From Sphingorhabdus sp. YGSMI21 (GTDB lineage Bacteria > Pseudomonadota > Alphaproteobacteria > Sphingomonadales > Sphingomonadaceae), in contig NZ_CP022548.1 of NCBI RefSeq assembly GCF_002776575.1, forward strand, positions 945,001 through 1,009,000: 64,000 nucleotides of DNA, given 5' to 3'. Positions 8,437-17,205 of the stretch are shown here, one piece after another. The position numbers and the translations under genes are program-made. The notes beneath the pieces were generated by a model. The model ran no database searches. It was not told where the DNA came from and saw nothing but the letters and a program-made list of their open reading frames with translations. Positions within the stretch are counted from its first letter, which is position 1. Every line of letters begins with the position of its first letter.

Positions 8437-9813
8437 TCAGCATTCCACCAAATTGACGGCAAGTCCACCTTGCGAGGTTTCCTTGTAGCGCTCGGACATG
8501 TCGAGGCCGGTCTTGCGCATCGTCTCGATCACCTCGTCGAGACTGACCCGGTGCGTGCCGTCGCCGAGGATCGACAGGCGGGCCGCCTCGATCGCCTTGA
8601 CCGCACCCACCGCGTTGCGCTCGATACAGGGCACCTGCACCAGCCCCCCGACCGGATCGCAGGTCAGGCCGAGATTATGTTCCATGCCGATTTCTGCGGC
8701 ATTCTCGACCTGCAGAGGCGTACCGCCCCACGCCGCGGTCAGGCCGGCTGCGGCCATCGAACAGGCGACACCGACTTCCCCCTGACAACCGACTTCCGCA
8801 CCCGATATCGAGGCATTTTCCTTGAACAGGGACCCGATCGCCGCTGCCGTCAGCAGAAAGGTCTCCACGCCCGCTGCATCCGCCTTGGGCGCAAATCTTT
8901 CGTAGAATCGGAGCACCGAGGGAATGATCCCGGCTGCGCCATTGGTCGGCGCGGTCACCACCTTGCCGCCGGCGGCATTTTCCTCGTTCACCGCCAGCGC
9001 CCAGAGATTGACCCAGTCGAGAATGGTCAGCGGATCGGACAGGGCGCGCTCCTGCCGCTCCATCAACCGCGCGTGGATCAGCGGCGCCCGGCGCTTGACA
9101 CGCAGCCCGCCCGGCAAAATCCCGCCCTGCAATATGCCCCGGTCGATGCAGGCTGACATGGCATCGGCGATGGCGCGAATGTCGGCGCTTATCTGGTCGT
9201 CGGATTTTTCCGTGCGCTCGTTATCGCGCATGATATCGGCGATAGAGAGGCCCTTTTCCTCTGCGATCCGGAGCAAATCGGCGCCCGAGCAGAAGCGATG
9301 CGGCACATCCCAGAGACCGCTTTCCGGATTGTTGCTGCCGATCTGGTCCTCGTCCAGGATCGCGCCGCCGCCGACCGAATAATAGACTCGCATATCGATA
9401 ACGTGCTCGCCTGAATAGGCATTGAAGCGCATCGCATTGCTGTGAAAATCGAGCCGCTTTTTCTGGTCGAAGATGAGGTCCGCCGCCTCGTCAAAGGCAA
9501 TCTCCCGCGAACCGTTCAGGCTGATCTTTTCGCAGGAGCGAATCTGCTCCACCAGATTGTCCGCCGCATCGGGCTCGATATTGTCCGGTCGCTGGCCGGA
9601 AAGCCCGAGCAGGATTGCCCGGTCGGTCGCGTGCCCCTTGCCGGTCAGCGCCAGCGAACCGAAGAGCAAGGTCTCCAGCCTTGTCACCTCTCCCAGCCTG
9701 CCGGACTCGCCCAGACGTTCGACAAACATGGCAGCCGCCAGCATCGGCCCCATCGTGTGTGAACTCGACGGGCCTACGCCAATCTTGAACAGATCAAATG
9801 TGCTGGCGACCAT
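8437..9813 (-). CDS. sdaA: L-serine ammonia-lyase, iron-sulfur, single chain
   Basis: Converts L-serine to pyruvate and ammonia. At 458 residues it has the usual length for the one-chain enzyme. The N-terminus [18 protein letters not shown] is the hallmark of the beta-like domain. The C-terminal half holds the alpha-like catalytic domain, with [16 protein letters not shown] and [18 protein letters not shown] supplying the conserved cysteines of the oxygen-sensitive [4Fe-4S] cluster. ATG 9813 is the natural start. No serine- or glycine-responsive leader is apparent in 9814-9940. Confidence 0.93.
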   Translation of the reverse strand: MVASTFDLFKIGVGPSSSHTMGPMLAAAMFVERLGESGRLGEVTRLETLLFGSLALTGKGHATDRAILLGLSGQRPDNIEPDAADNLVEQIRSCEKISLNGSREIAFDEAADLIFDQKKRLDFHSNAMRFNAYSGEHVIDMRVYYSVGGGAILDEDQIGSNNPESGLWDVPHRFCSGADLLRIAEEKGLSIADIMRDNERTEKSDDQISADIRAIADAMSACIDRGILQGGILPGGLRVKRRAPLIHARLMERQERALSDPLTILDWVNLWALAVNEENAAGGKVVTAPTNGAAGIIPSVLRFYERFAPKADAAGVETFLLTAAAIGSLFKENASISGAEVGCQGEVGVACSMAAAGLTAAWGGTPLQVENAAEIGMEHNLGLTCDPVGGLVQVPCIERNAVGAVKAIEAARLSILGDGTHRVSLDEVIETMRKTGLDMSERYKETSQGGLAVNLVEC

Positions 9814-9942
9814 ATATCCCGTCCCTCCCCCTGCCCCGGCGCCGGCCGGGGTCTGTCTCCTCGGGGATTGCCTATATCAAGACGAAGAACGAGATGATAG
9901 CGATTGTAACCAGATTGCGTCCAGGCCACAGGTGTAAAGCCA

Positions 9943-9976
9943 CAAAAGGAGGGCCGGAAATTTCTTCCCGGCCCTC
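9943..9976 (-). terminator. Rho-independent terminator after the alcohol dehydrogenase-like gene
   Basis: On the minus strand GAGGGCCGG pairs with CCGGCCCTC across a short AT-rich loop and is followed by CTTTTG. It lies about 65 bp beyond the stop of the gene at 10040. The rest of the 9814-10039 gap holds only the upstream region of sdaA with no other feature I can support. Confidence 0.7.
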
Positions 9977-10039
9977 GTCGTTGTTCCGGGCGATCGCCTG
10001 ACTCTCGGTGATCCGGAATCGCCCCGAAACCGCTCACGG

Positions 10040-11059
10040 TCAGGAAGCGAAATTCTCGAGCACCAGCTTGCCGGTCGCCCGACCGGTTTCCAGCAGGGCA
10101 TGCGCCTTGCGCAGATTCTCTGCGTTGATCGGCGTAAATATCTCGTTGACCGTCGAGCGAATTCGGCCCGCGTCGATTTCGTCGGCGACATGATTGAGCA
10201 GCCTGTGCTGTTCGATCATGTCGGGCGTCTGGAACATCGAACGGGTGAACATGAATTCCCAGACCAGACCGGCGGCCTTGGTCTTCAGCACGGCCTGGCT
10301 CAGCGGCTTTTCATTCTCAACAATGGACACGATCCTTCCCTGTGGCCGGATCAGGTCGGTCACCGCATCCCAATGGCCGTCGGTGTGATTGAAGATCGCG
10401 ATATGATCGACAAATTCCAGCCCCAGCTTCTCGACCTGCGGGCGCAAAGGTTCGCGGTGATTGATCACATGATCGGCACCCAGATCCCGAACCCATTGCG
10501 ATGTTTCTTCGCGTGATGCGGTTGCGATCACCGACAAGCCGGCCGCTTTGGCCAGCTGGATGGCGATCGATCCGACGCCGCCCGCGCCGCCGATGATCAG
10601 GAGCGTTTCGCCCCGGTTGCCGCCGTCCCGGTCGAGGTCGAGCCGGTCGAAAAAGGCTTCATAGGCAGTAATAGTGGTCAGCGGCAAGGCGGCGGCTTCG
10701 GCAAAGCCGAGCGACGTCGGCTTGCGGCCGACGATCCGCTCGTCGACCAGCTGATATTCGGCATAGGCGCCAGGCCGGGTGATATCCCCGGCATAATAGA
10801 CTTCGTCGCCGGGGCTGAACAATGTCACATCCCGGCCAACAGCCTCCACGACGCCTGCGGCATCCCATCCAAGAATACGGGGCCTGTCCTCCACATCATC
10901 CTTGGGCGCGCGCACCTTTGTGTCGACAGGGTTTACGGCAATGGCGTGAATTTTGACCAATATGTCCCGGCCTTCGGCAACGGGCTTTTCCACTTCCACA
11001 TCGACCAGGGATTCCGGATTTTCGATGGGCAGGTAACGGGTTAGTCCAATGGCTTTCAT
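10040..11059 (-). CDS. Zinc-type alcohol dehydrogenase-like / quinone reductase-like protein
   Basis: Medium-chain oxidoreductase of 339 residues starting MKAIGLTRYLPIENPESL. The N-terminal half has HAIAVNPVDTKVR and the Rossmann part has IIGGAGGVGSIAIQLAK (about residues 150-166). The structural-zinc cysteines are absent. It resembles the zinc-binding alcohol dehydrogenase family 1 group (quinone oxidoreductase-like), likely an NADPH-dependent reductase. GGAT precedes ATG 11059; an in-frame start at 11200 would add 47 residues with no family similarity, so I rejected it. Confidence 0.82.
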   Translation of the reverse strand: MKAIGLTRYLPIENPESLVDVEVEKPVAEGRDILVKIHAIAVNPVDTKVRAPKDDVEDRPRILGWDAAGVVEAVGRDVTLFSPGDEVYYAGDITRPGAYAEYQLVDERIVGRKPTSLGFAEAAALPLTTITAYEAFFDRLDLDRDGGNRGETLLIIGGAGGVGSIAIQLAKAAGLSVIATASREETSQWVRDLGADHVINHREPLRPQVEKLGLEFVDHIAIFNHTDGHWDAVTDLIRPQGRIVSIVENEKPLSQAVLKTKAAGLVWEFMFTRSMFQTPDMIEQHRLLNHVADEIDAGRIRSTVNEIFTPINAENLRKAHALLETGRATGKLVLENFAS

Positions 11060-11202
11060 GATCGATATCCTTTTGCTGGTGCCGCCTGGCTTGCTGCGTG
11101 CCATCCCTAGAATATTCTGGTGGCGGAATAATTGACTGGTTCTGGAAATCACTATTTTCCATTTCCAAACAATCGACAATGTCCCCGGTCGCGGCGACAA
11201 CG

Positions 11203-11235
11203 AAAAAAGGGGCCGGAAGTTTCCTTCCAGCCCCT
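11203..11235 (-). terminator. Rho-independent terminator of groESL
   Basis: Minus strand GGGGCTGGAAG pairs with CTTCCGGCCCC (one mismatch) and is followed by six T residues. It lies 35 bp past the groEL stop. Confidence 0.85.
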
Positions 11236-11269
11236 CTTGTTGATTTCAGCGTAGACTGAACGGTCGGGT

Positions 11270-12937
<1,668 letters not shown>

Positions 12938-12969
12938 TTAGTTGATTGAAATGATGATGGGAGAAAGGC

Positions 12970-13260
12970 TTATTTCTCGAGAATGCCGAGAATATCACTT
13001 TCCTTCATGATGATCAGTTCTTCGCCGTCGACGGTGACTTCCGTGCCGGACCATTTGCCGAACAGGATCTTGTCGCCTTTTTTGACGTCGAGCGGCGTGG
13101 CTTTGCCACTGTCGTCTTTCAGGCCATTGCCGACAGCGACAACCTTGCCTTCAGATGGCTTTTCCTGGGCGCTATCCGGAATGATGATGCCGCCAGCAGT
13201 CTTGGTATCCGCTTCGACGCGACGCACCAGTACACGGTCATGTAATGGACGAAATTTCAT
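12970..13260 (-). CDS. groS: Co-chaperonin GroES (10 kDa)
   Basis: Lid of the GroEL chamber, 96 residues. The start [16 protein letters not shown] and the mobile-loop region [22 protein letters not shown] sequence are canonical. ATG 13260 is preceded by AAAGGGAAA; an in-frame upstream start at 13281 would add seven residues not seen in GroES. It is the first gene of the groESL operon. Confidence 0.97.
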   Translation of the reverse strand: MKFRPLHDRVLVRRVEADTKTAGGIIIPDSAQEKPSEGKVVAVGNGLKDDSGKATPLDVKKGDKILFGKWSGTEVTVDGEELIIMKESDILGILEK

Positions 13261-13338
13261 AGATTTCCCTTTCTTGTCCAATCCAAATCTCTTCAGACCA
13301 GCCGTTGCGGCCGGTCGGCAGAGCAGAATTTGTGTGAA

Positions 13339-13365
13339 TTAGCACTCTCTCCTTTCGAGTGCTAA
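13339..13365 (-). promoter_or_regulatory. CIRCE operator of groESL
   Basis: Perfect match to the CIRCE consensus: TTAGCACTC, nine-nt spacer, GAGTGCTAA. It is the binding site of the HrcA repressor. It lies about 80 bp upstream of the groES start, in the expected leader/promoter position. A TTGACG hexamer (complement of 13395-13400) further upstream could be part of the promoter. Confidence 0.95.
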
Positions 13366-13496
13366 CGAAGTCCATGTAATAGCTATTCATCCGCCGTCAA
13401 GGGAAAGGGCGGAAAATATTTCATTGCGTTTTTATTGGATTTCCAAGGCATTGCGATTCGTTTCCCATGCAATCCGCATTGCTACGGAGGCGCGAT

Positions 13497-13522
13497 GTAA
13501 CCGGAGCATCGCCGAGGCCGAA
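13497..13522 (+). promoter_or_regulatory. Candidate SigF-type ECF promoter of the bufferin operon
   Basis: GTAACC (13497-13502), exactly 16 nt, then CGAA (13519-13522), ending 64 nt before the bufA start. From memory this is the motif reported for Caulobacter SigF, which controls homologous bufferin/gig genes. The operon's own fifth gene encodes a SigF-like factor, so autoregulation is expected. The same exact motif recurs at 15422-15447 and, probably by chance, at 61443-61468. Confidence 0.7.
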
Positions 13523-13586
13523 TGGCAATATGAGCCCGTTCTGGCGGGTTCCGACTTGTCCCCCAATTCCAAGAAGAGGAAAATCC

Positions 13587-13880
13587 ATGTCTACTCTGGT
13601 CAAAACCACTACCGCAGCCGCTGCTCTCGCCGCGGCAGCCACACTGTCTCTCTCCGCCACCGCTGCCCAGGCAGCCGGTGCCAAGGAAAAATGCTACGGC
13701 ATCGCGCTTGCCGGCAAGAATGACTGTGCCGCCGGTCCGGGCACAACATGCGCCGGAACCTCGACCGCCGACTATCAGGGTAACGCCTGGAAATATGTGG
13801 CCAAGGGCAGCTGCGTCAAAATGGGCGGCACGCTGACCGCGCACAAGGGCAATGCGAAACCGGTTCCCAAAAAGGGCTGA
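13587..13880 (+). CDS. bufA: Bufferin precursor, DUF2282 (BufA1/GigA-like)
   Basis: Small exported protein of 97 residues. A long Ala-rich signal peptide ends around ATAAQAAG (residue 30). The mature part matches DUF2282 and has four cysteines (C36, C47, C55, C76) in [22 protein letters not shown] and KGSCVKMGG. In this family a partner MNIO enzyme converts cysteines to thiooxazole groups that bind copper, and the peptide is then exported. ATG 13587 has GAGGAAA upstream; a longer in-frame start at 13467 would put junk before the signal peptide. It is the first gene of the bufABCD-sigF-nrsF operon. Confidence 0.9.
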   Translation: MSTLVKTTTAAAALAAAATLSLSATAAQAAGAKEKCYGIALAGKNDCAAGPGTTCAGTSTADYQGNAWKYVAKGSCVKMGGTLTAHKGNAKPVPKKG

Positions 13881-13898
13881 ACGCGCTAAATTCCGTGG

Positions 13899-14813
13899 AT
13901 GGCCGATATTCCTGACCCTCATGTTTCGTCGGTGATGACGATGCCGCGCTCCCTCCCCCCATCGGGTGGCATCGGTCTCAAGTCGGTACATTATAGCAAT
14001 GTACTGGACGATGACGCACCGGCGAAACGTCCCTCCTGGGTAGAGGTTCATCCACAGAATTACTTCGGCGATGGCGGACCGGCGCACCGCTGGCTCACCG
14101 CCGTCGCCGAAGTCTATCCCCTGAGCTTTCACAGCGTCGGCCTGTCGCTGGGCAGCGCGGGCGGACTCAATGGTGACGATCTGGAAAAGCTGGCCGCGCT
14201 CTGCGACCGCTATCAGCCGGCGATGGTCTCCGATCATCTCAGCTGGAGCGGCAATGCCCATGACCGCTATCCCGACCTGCTCCCCATTCCCTATACACAG
14301 GAAGCGCTCGACCATTTCGCCGGCGAAATCGGCAAGGTGCAGGACCGTCTGCAGCGCCCGATCCTGATCGAAAATCCGTCCCGCTATCTCTCCTATCGCG
14401 ACGACACAATGAGCGAGACCGACTTCATCCACGCGCTTTGCCGCCGGGCCGGATGCGGCCTACTGTTCGACATCAACAATGTCGAGGTGACCGCGACCAA
14501 TGTCGGGCTGGATATGCACGCCTATATCGACGCGATCGATCCGGCAATCGTCGGCGAAATCCATCTCGCCGGTCATGCGACGGAAAGCCACGACAGCGGG
14601 CCGCTGCTGATCGACGACCATGGCTCGATTGTCAGCGACGTCACCTGGGACCTCTATCGCCGATTCATCACCCGCGCCGGCCCGATCGCCACGCTGATCG
14701 AATGGGACACGGATATTCCCGCTTATGATGTGCTGATGGCGGAAGTCACCAAGGCGGAAGCAATATTGGCCGCCCCTGTGCCGGAGGCGGTGCGCCATGC
14801 CCTCGCTCGCTGA
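13899..14813 (+). CDS. bufB: Bufferin biosynthesis MNIO enzyme, DUF692 (BufB/GigB-like)
   Basis: Multinuclear non-heme iron-dependent oxidase of 304 residues with a TIM-barrel fold. Likely metal ligands and conserved positions are all visible: E49 and H51 (WVEVHPQNYF), H78, H113 (SDHLSWS), E158 (LIENPSRY), D191/N194 (LLFDINNV), H222 and H226 (EIHLAGH), D240/H241 (DDHGS) and E268 (LIEWDTD). Known relatives modify cysteines of the bufferin precursor in the cytoplasm before export. It begins 18 bp after bufA and overlaps bufC by 17 bp. The true start could be an internal ATG (residue 13 or 15). Confidence 0.92.
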   Translation: MADIPDPHVSSVMTMPRSLPPSGGIGLKSVHYSNVLDDDAPAKRPSWVEVHPQNYFGDGGPAHRWLTAVAEVYPLSFHSVGLSLGSAGGLNGDDLEKLAALCDRYQPAMVSDHLSWSGNAHDRYPDLLPIPYTQEALDHFAGEIGKVQDRLQRPILIENPSRYLSYRDDTMSETDFIHALCRRAGCGLLFDINNVEVTATNVGLDMHAYIDAIDPAIVGEIHLAGHATESHDSGPLLIDDHGSIVSDVTWDLYRRFITRAGPIATLIEWDTDIPAYDVLMAEVTKAEAILAAPVPEAVRHALAR

Positions 14814-15528
14814 AGGCCAGTCGCGCTTCGTCGCCTGCCTGCAGAAGGGCCCAGCACATTTTCCCGACGATATGTTCGCCGAGGACAAGGCGCGGGCGCT
14901 GCTCGGCCTGAAGGCGCACGCCAACACCATCTCCCACGCCCGGCTGGTGGCGCTGGAAGACTGCTATCCCCGCCTGCATGACCATTTGGGTCACGAGCTT
15001 TTTCACAGTCTCTCGCGCGCCTATGTCGAACAGGCTTCCGTCATGGCCAGCGACCTCAACCAAATCGGCGCGGCCTTCCCCGCCTTTCTGGAAGAAAGGG
15101 ACCATGGCGGCGCGGACATCGATCTTGCCCGGATCGAATGGGCCTGGCTGGAAAGCTATCGCAGCGCCGAGGCCCATCCGCTCGCGCTCGCCGATATCGC
15201 ATCGCTCGGCGAAGCCGATCTGCTGGCCTTTCCGGTGGCCGCCCATCCGGCGATGCGCCTGGTCGCGCTGACCGCGCCCTTGTCGCCGGCGCTGCCCGAA
15301 CTGGCCGGCACAGATGCCCGCGCGCTGATGATCACCCGAGCAGAAGCGCAGATATTATTCTATCCGCTGACCGCGACGCAGCAGGCCATTGCGGAAAAAC
15401 TTCCCGAATGCACAACCTTGGGTAACCTTTTAGCCCATGCGCTCGAACTGGAGGCAGAAGCCACGGCGATGCAGCCCATTATCAAGCTGATCCAGGCCGG
15501 GGCGCTGACACCAGTCGAGGGAAGTTGA
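14797..15528 (+). CDS. bufC: Bufferin maturation partner, DUF2063 (BufC/HvfC N-terminal family)
   Basis: Protein of 243 residues. Its N-terminal region (EGQSRFVACLQKGPAHFPDD, then ARALLGLKAHANTISHARL) matches the HvfC/BufC putative DNA-binding (DUF2063) domain that accompanies MNIO enzymes. In related systems it delivers the precursor peptide to the MNIO enzyme; the DNA-binding label is historical. It overlaps bufB by 17 bp, which implies translational coupling. Its 3' end contains a second SigF-type motif (15422-15447). Confidence 0.88.
   Translation: MPSLAEGQSRFVACLQKGPAHFPDDMFAEDKARALLGLKAHANTISHARLVALEDCYPRLHDHLGHELFHSLSRAYVEQASVMASDLNQIGAAFPAFLEERDHGGADIDLARIEWAWLESYRSAEAHPLALADIASLGEADLLAFPVAAHPAMRLVALTAPLSPALPELAGTDARALMITRAEAQILFYPLTATQQAIAEKLPECTTLGNLLAHALELEAEATAMQPIIKLIQAGALTPVEGS
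15422..15447 (+). promoter_or_regulatory. Second SigF-type motif inside bufC
   Basis: GTAACC (15422-15427), 16 nt, CGAA (15444-15447), identical in spacing to the motif upstream of bufA. It lies within the coding sequence of bufC, ending 82 nt before bufD, where it could drive an internal transcript for bufD, sigF and nrsF. A ten-base exact match can also occur by chance, and one unrelated match exists in the window. Confidence 0.4.
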
Positions 15529-15529
15529 T

Positions 15530-15970
15530 ATGAAATCCATGATCCGGAAAATGATAGGCCTGGTGAGCGGTTCGGTGCCGGAGGGGATCGTCCTGCTGTT
15601 CACCCGCGTGGCGCTGGCCGGTATTTTCTGGCGCTCGGCCCGCACCAAGGTCGAGGACGGCAGCTGGCTGCAGATGAGCGACACCACGGTTCTGCTGTTC
15701 CGTGAGGAATATGGCATGCCCTGGCCGGAAATCACCGGTCTGCTGGCGACCTATGCGGAACATTTTCTCCCGATCCTCGTCGTGCTCGGCCTGTTCACTC
15801 GCATCGGCGCCGCCGGCCTGCTGGTGATGACTTTGGTCATCCAGTTTTTCGTCTATCCCGAGGCCTGGTGGCAGGTGCATATTCTCTGGGTCGCGCTGGC
15901 CGGCATATTGATCGTGCGCGGTGGCGGGATATTCTCGCTCGACCGGCTGACCGGTCACAAGTTCGGCTGA
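15530..15970 (+). CDS. bufD: DoxX family membrane protein (BufD/GigD-like)
   Basis: Membrane protein of 146 residues with about four hydrophobic segments and DoxX family features: LLFTRVALAGIFWRSARTKVEDG near the N-terminus, AEHFLPILVVLGLFTR in the middle and PEAWWQVHILW near the end. DoxX proteins regularly form the last structural gene of bufferin operons; their precise role is unknown. It starts one base after bufC ends. Confidence 0.85.
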   Translation: MKSMIRKMIGLVSGSVPEGIVLLFTRVALAGIFWRSARTKVEDGSWLQMSDTTVLLFREEYGMPWPEITGLLATYAEHFLPILVVLGLFTRIGAAGLLVMTLVIQFFVYPEAWWQVHILWVALAGILIVRGGGIFSLDRLTGHKFG

Positions 15971-15974
15971 ACCG

Positions 15975-16499
15975 ATGATCGCCAATGAAGAAACCTTCCG
16001 GCGTCTGATGACCAAGGCCCAGGCCGGCGACAAGCTTTGCTATTCCAGCCTGCTCACCGAATGCGAGAAATGGCTGCGGCGCTATTATGCGCGCAAGATC
16101 AACCCGGCGGCGATCGATGATCTGGTGCAGGAGACGCTGATCTCGCTGCACCGCAAGCGGGCGAGCTATGATCCGGCAAGGCCCTTTCTGCCGTGGCTCG
16201 CCGCCATCGGCCGCTACCGCTGGATCGACAGCCTGCGCAAGATATACCGGCACGAACATGACCAGCTCTACGAGGATATGGTCGCCGATCCGCAGGATGA
16301 AACAGTGACGGCCAAGGTCAGTCTGGAGCGGCTGCTCGACCGGATCCCGCCGAAGCAGGCCGAAGTGATCAGTCTGGTCAAGATCGAGGGCCTCAGCATC
16401 ATCGAGGCCTCGGCCAAAACCGGCCAGTCTGAATCGCTGGTCAAAGTGAATATCCATCGCGGGCTGAAGAAGCTCTCCGCGATGGTAGAAACAGAATGA
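15975..16499 (+). CDS. sigF: ECF RNA polymerase sigma factor, SigF-like
   Basis: Sigma-70 family ECF factor of 174 residues. Region 2 spans about 20-90 (DDLVQETLISLHRKRASYD, then WLAAIGRYRWIDSLRK) and region 4 about 115-165 (IPPKQAEVISLVKIEGLSI, EASAKTGQSESLVKVNIHR). Immediate association with an NrsF-type anti-sigma and bufferin genes matches Caulobacter SigF, which responds to heavy metals such as copper and chromate. It starts four bases after bufD, so it is co-transcribed and probably autoregulated. Confidence 0.9.
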   Translation: MIANEETFRRLMTKAQAGDKLCYSSLLTECEKWLRRYYARKINPAAIDDLVQETLISLHRKRASYDPARPFLPWLAAIGRYRWIDSLRKIYRHEHDQLYEDMVADPQDETVTAKVSLERLLDRIPPKQAEVISLVKIEGLSIIEASAKTGQSESLVKVNIHRGLKKLSAMVETE

Positions 16500-16518
16500 G
16501 AGTAGAAGAGTATAATTT

Positions 16519-17154
16519 ATGTCGGACATGATGATAGACCGTCTCGTCGAGGATTTGACTCCGGTGAAACCGCTGAAGAACCGCAATGGCTTTGCGCTGA
16601 CGCTGGCCATTGCGGCGATTCTGACGGCGCTGGTCGCCCTGATTGCCGGCGTGCGCGGCGACATATTGATGGGTGTGCCGCATCCGATGTTCTTCTTGCG
16701 GGGCGGCGCCTTGCTGCTGCTCGGTCTGACCAGCAGCTATGCGGTCATCGCGATGAGCCAGCCGGCCGTCGGCAACAGCTTCAAGGGCTGGATCTGGGCG
16801 CTGGCAGCCGCCCTGCTGTTCCCGGCCACGGCGGCGGTCATGGCAATGATGACCCTGCCCGGCAATATGGCGATACTGGTCCCCCGCTATGGCATGGAAT
16901 GTCTGGGCGTCAGCATGCTGGGAGGCCTCGGCATAGCGACGGTACAGGTTCTCTGGCTGCGCCGCGGCGCTCCGGTGGCGCTGGAACGGGCCGGCTGGCT
17001 GGTCGGCATGTCCTCCGGCGCGCTCGGCGCGGCGGCCTATAGCCTGCACTGCCCGTTCAACAGCATATTCTATATCGGCTTGTGGTACTCTCTCGCCGTC
17101 GCCACTTGCGCGATTGTCGGCCGCTTGCTGGTTCCCCGTCTTATCCGCTGGTAA
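16519..17154 (+). CDS. nrsF: Membrane anti-sigma factor NrsF (DUF1109)
   Basis: Integral membrane protein of 211 residues with about six hydrophobic segments. Its N-terminal cytoplasmic part (MSDMMIDRLVEDLTPVKPL) fits DUF1109/NrsF. Two conserved cysteines, C128 in GMECLGVSMLGG and C178 in LHCPFNSIFY, correspond in context to the cysteine pair of Caulobacter NrsF thought to sense metal or redox stress and release SigF. It is the last gene of the bufferin operon. Confidence 0.88.
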   Translation: MSDMMIDRLVEDLTPVKPLKNRNGFALTLAIAAILTALVALIAGVRGDILMGVPHPMFFLRGGALLLLGLTSSYAVIAMSQPAVGNSFKGWIWALAAALLFPATAAVMAMMTLPGNMAILVPRYGMECLGVSMLGGLGIATVQVLWLRRGAPVALERAGWLVGMSSGALGAAAYSLHCPFNSIFYIGLWYSLAVATCAIVGRLLVPRLIRW

Positions 17155-17205
17155 TATCGGGCCGCTATCCCATATAGAAGGGATGAATCCGGTCTAAACA
17201 GGGAT

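Noticed and set aside
10040..11200. Long N-terminal form (386 residues) of the alcohol dehydrogenase-like protein
   Set aside because: The extra 47 residues have no family similarity and ATG 11059 has a suitable upstream GGAT.
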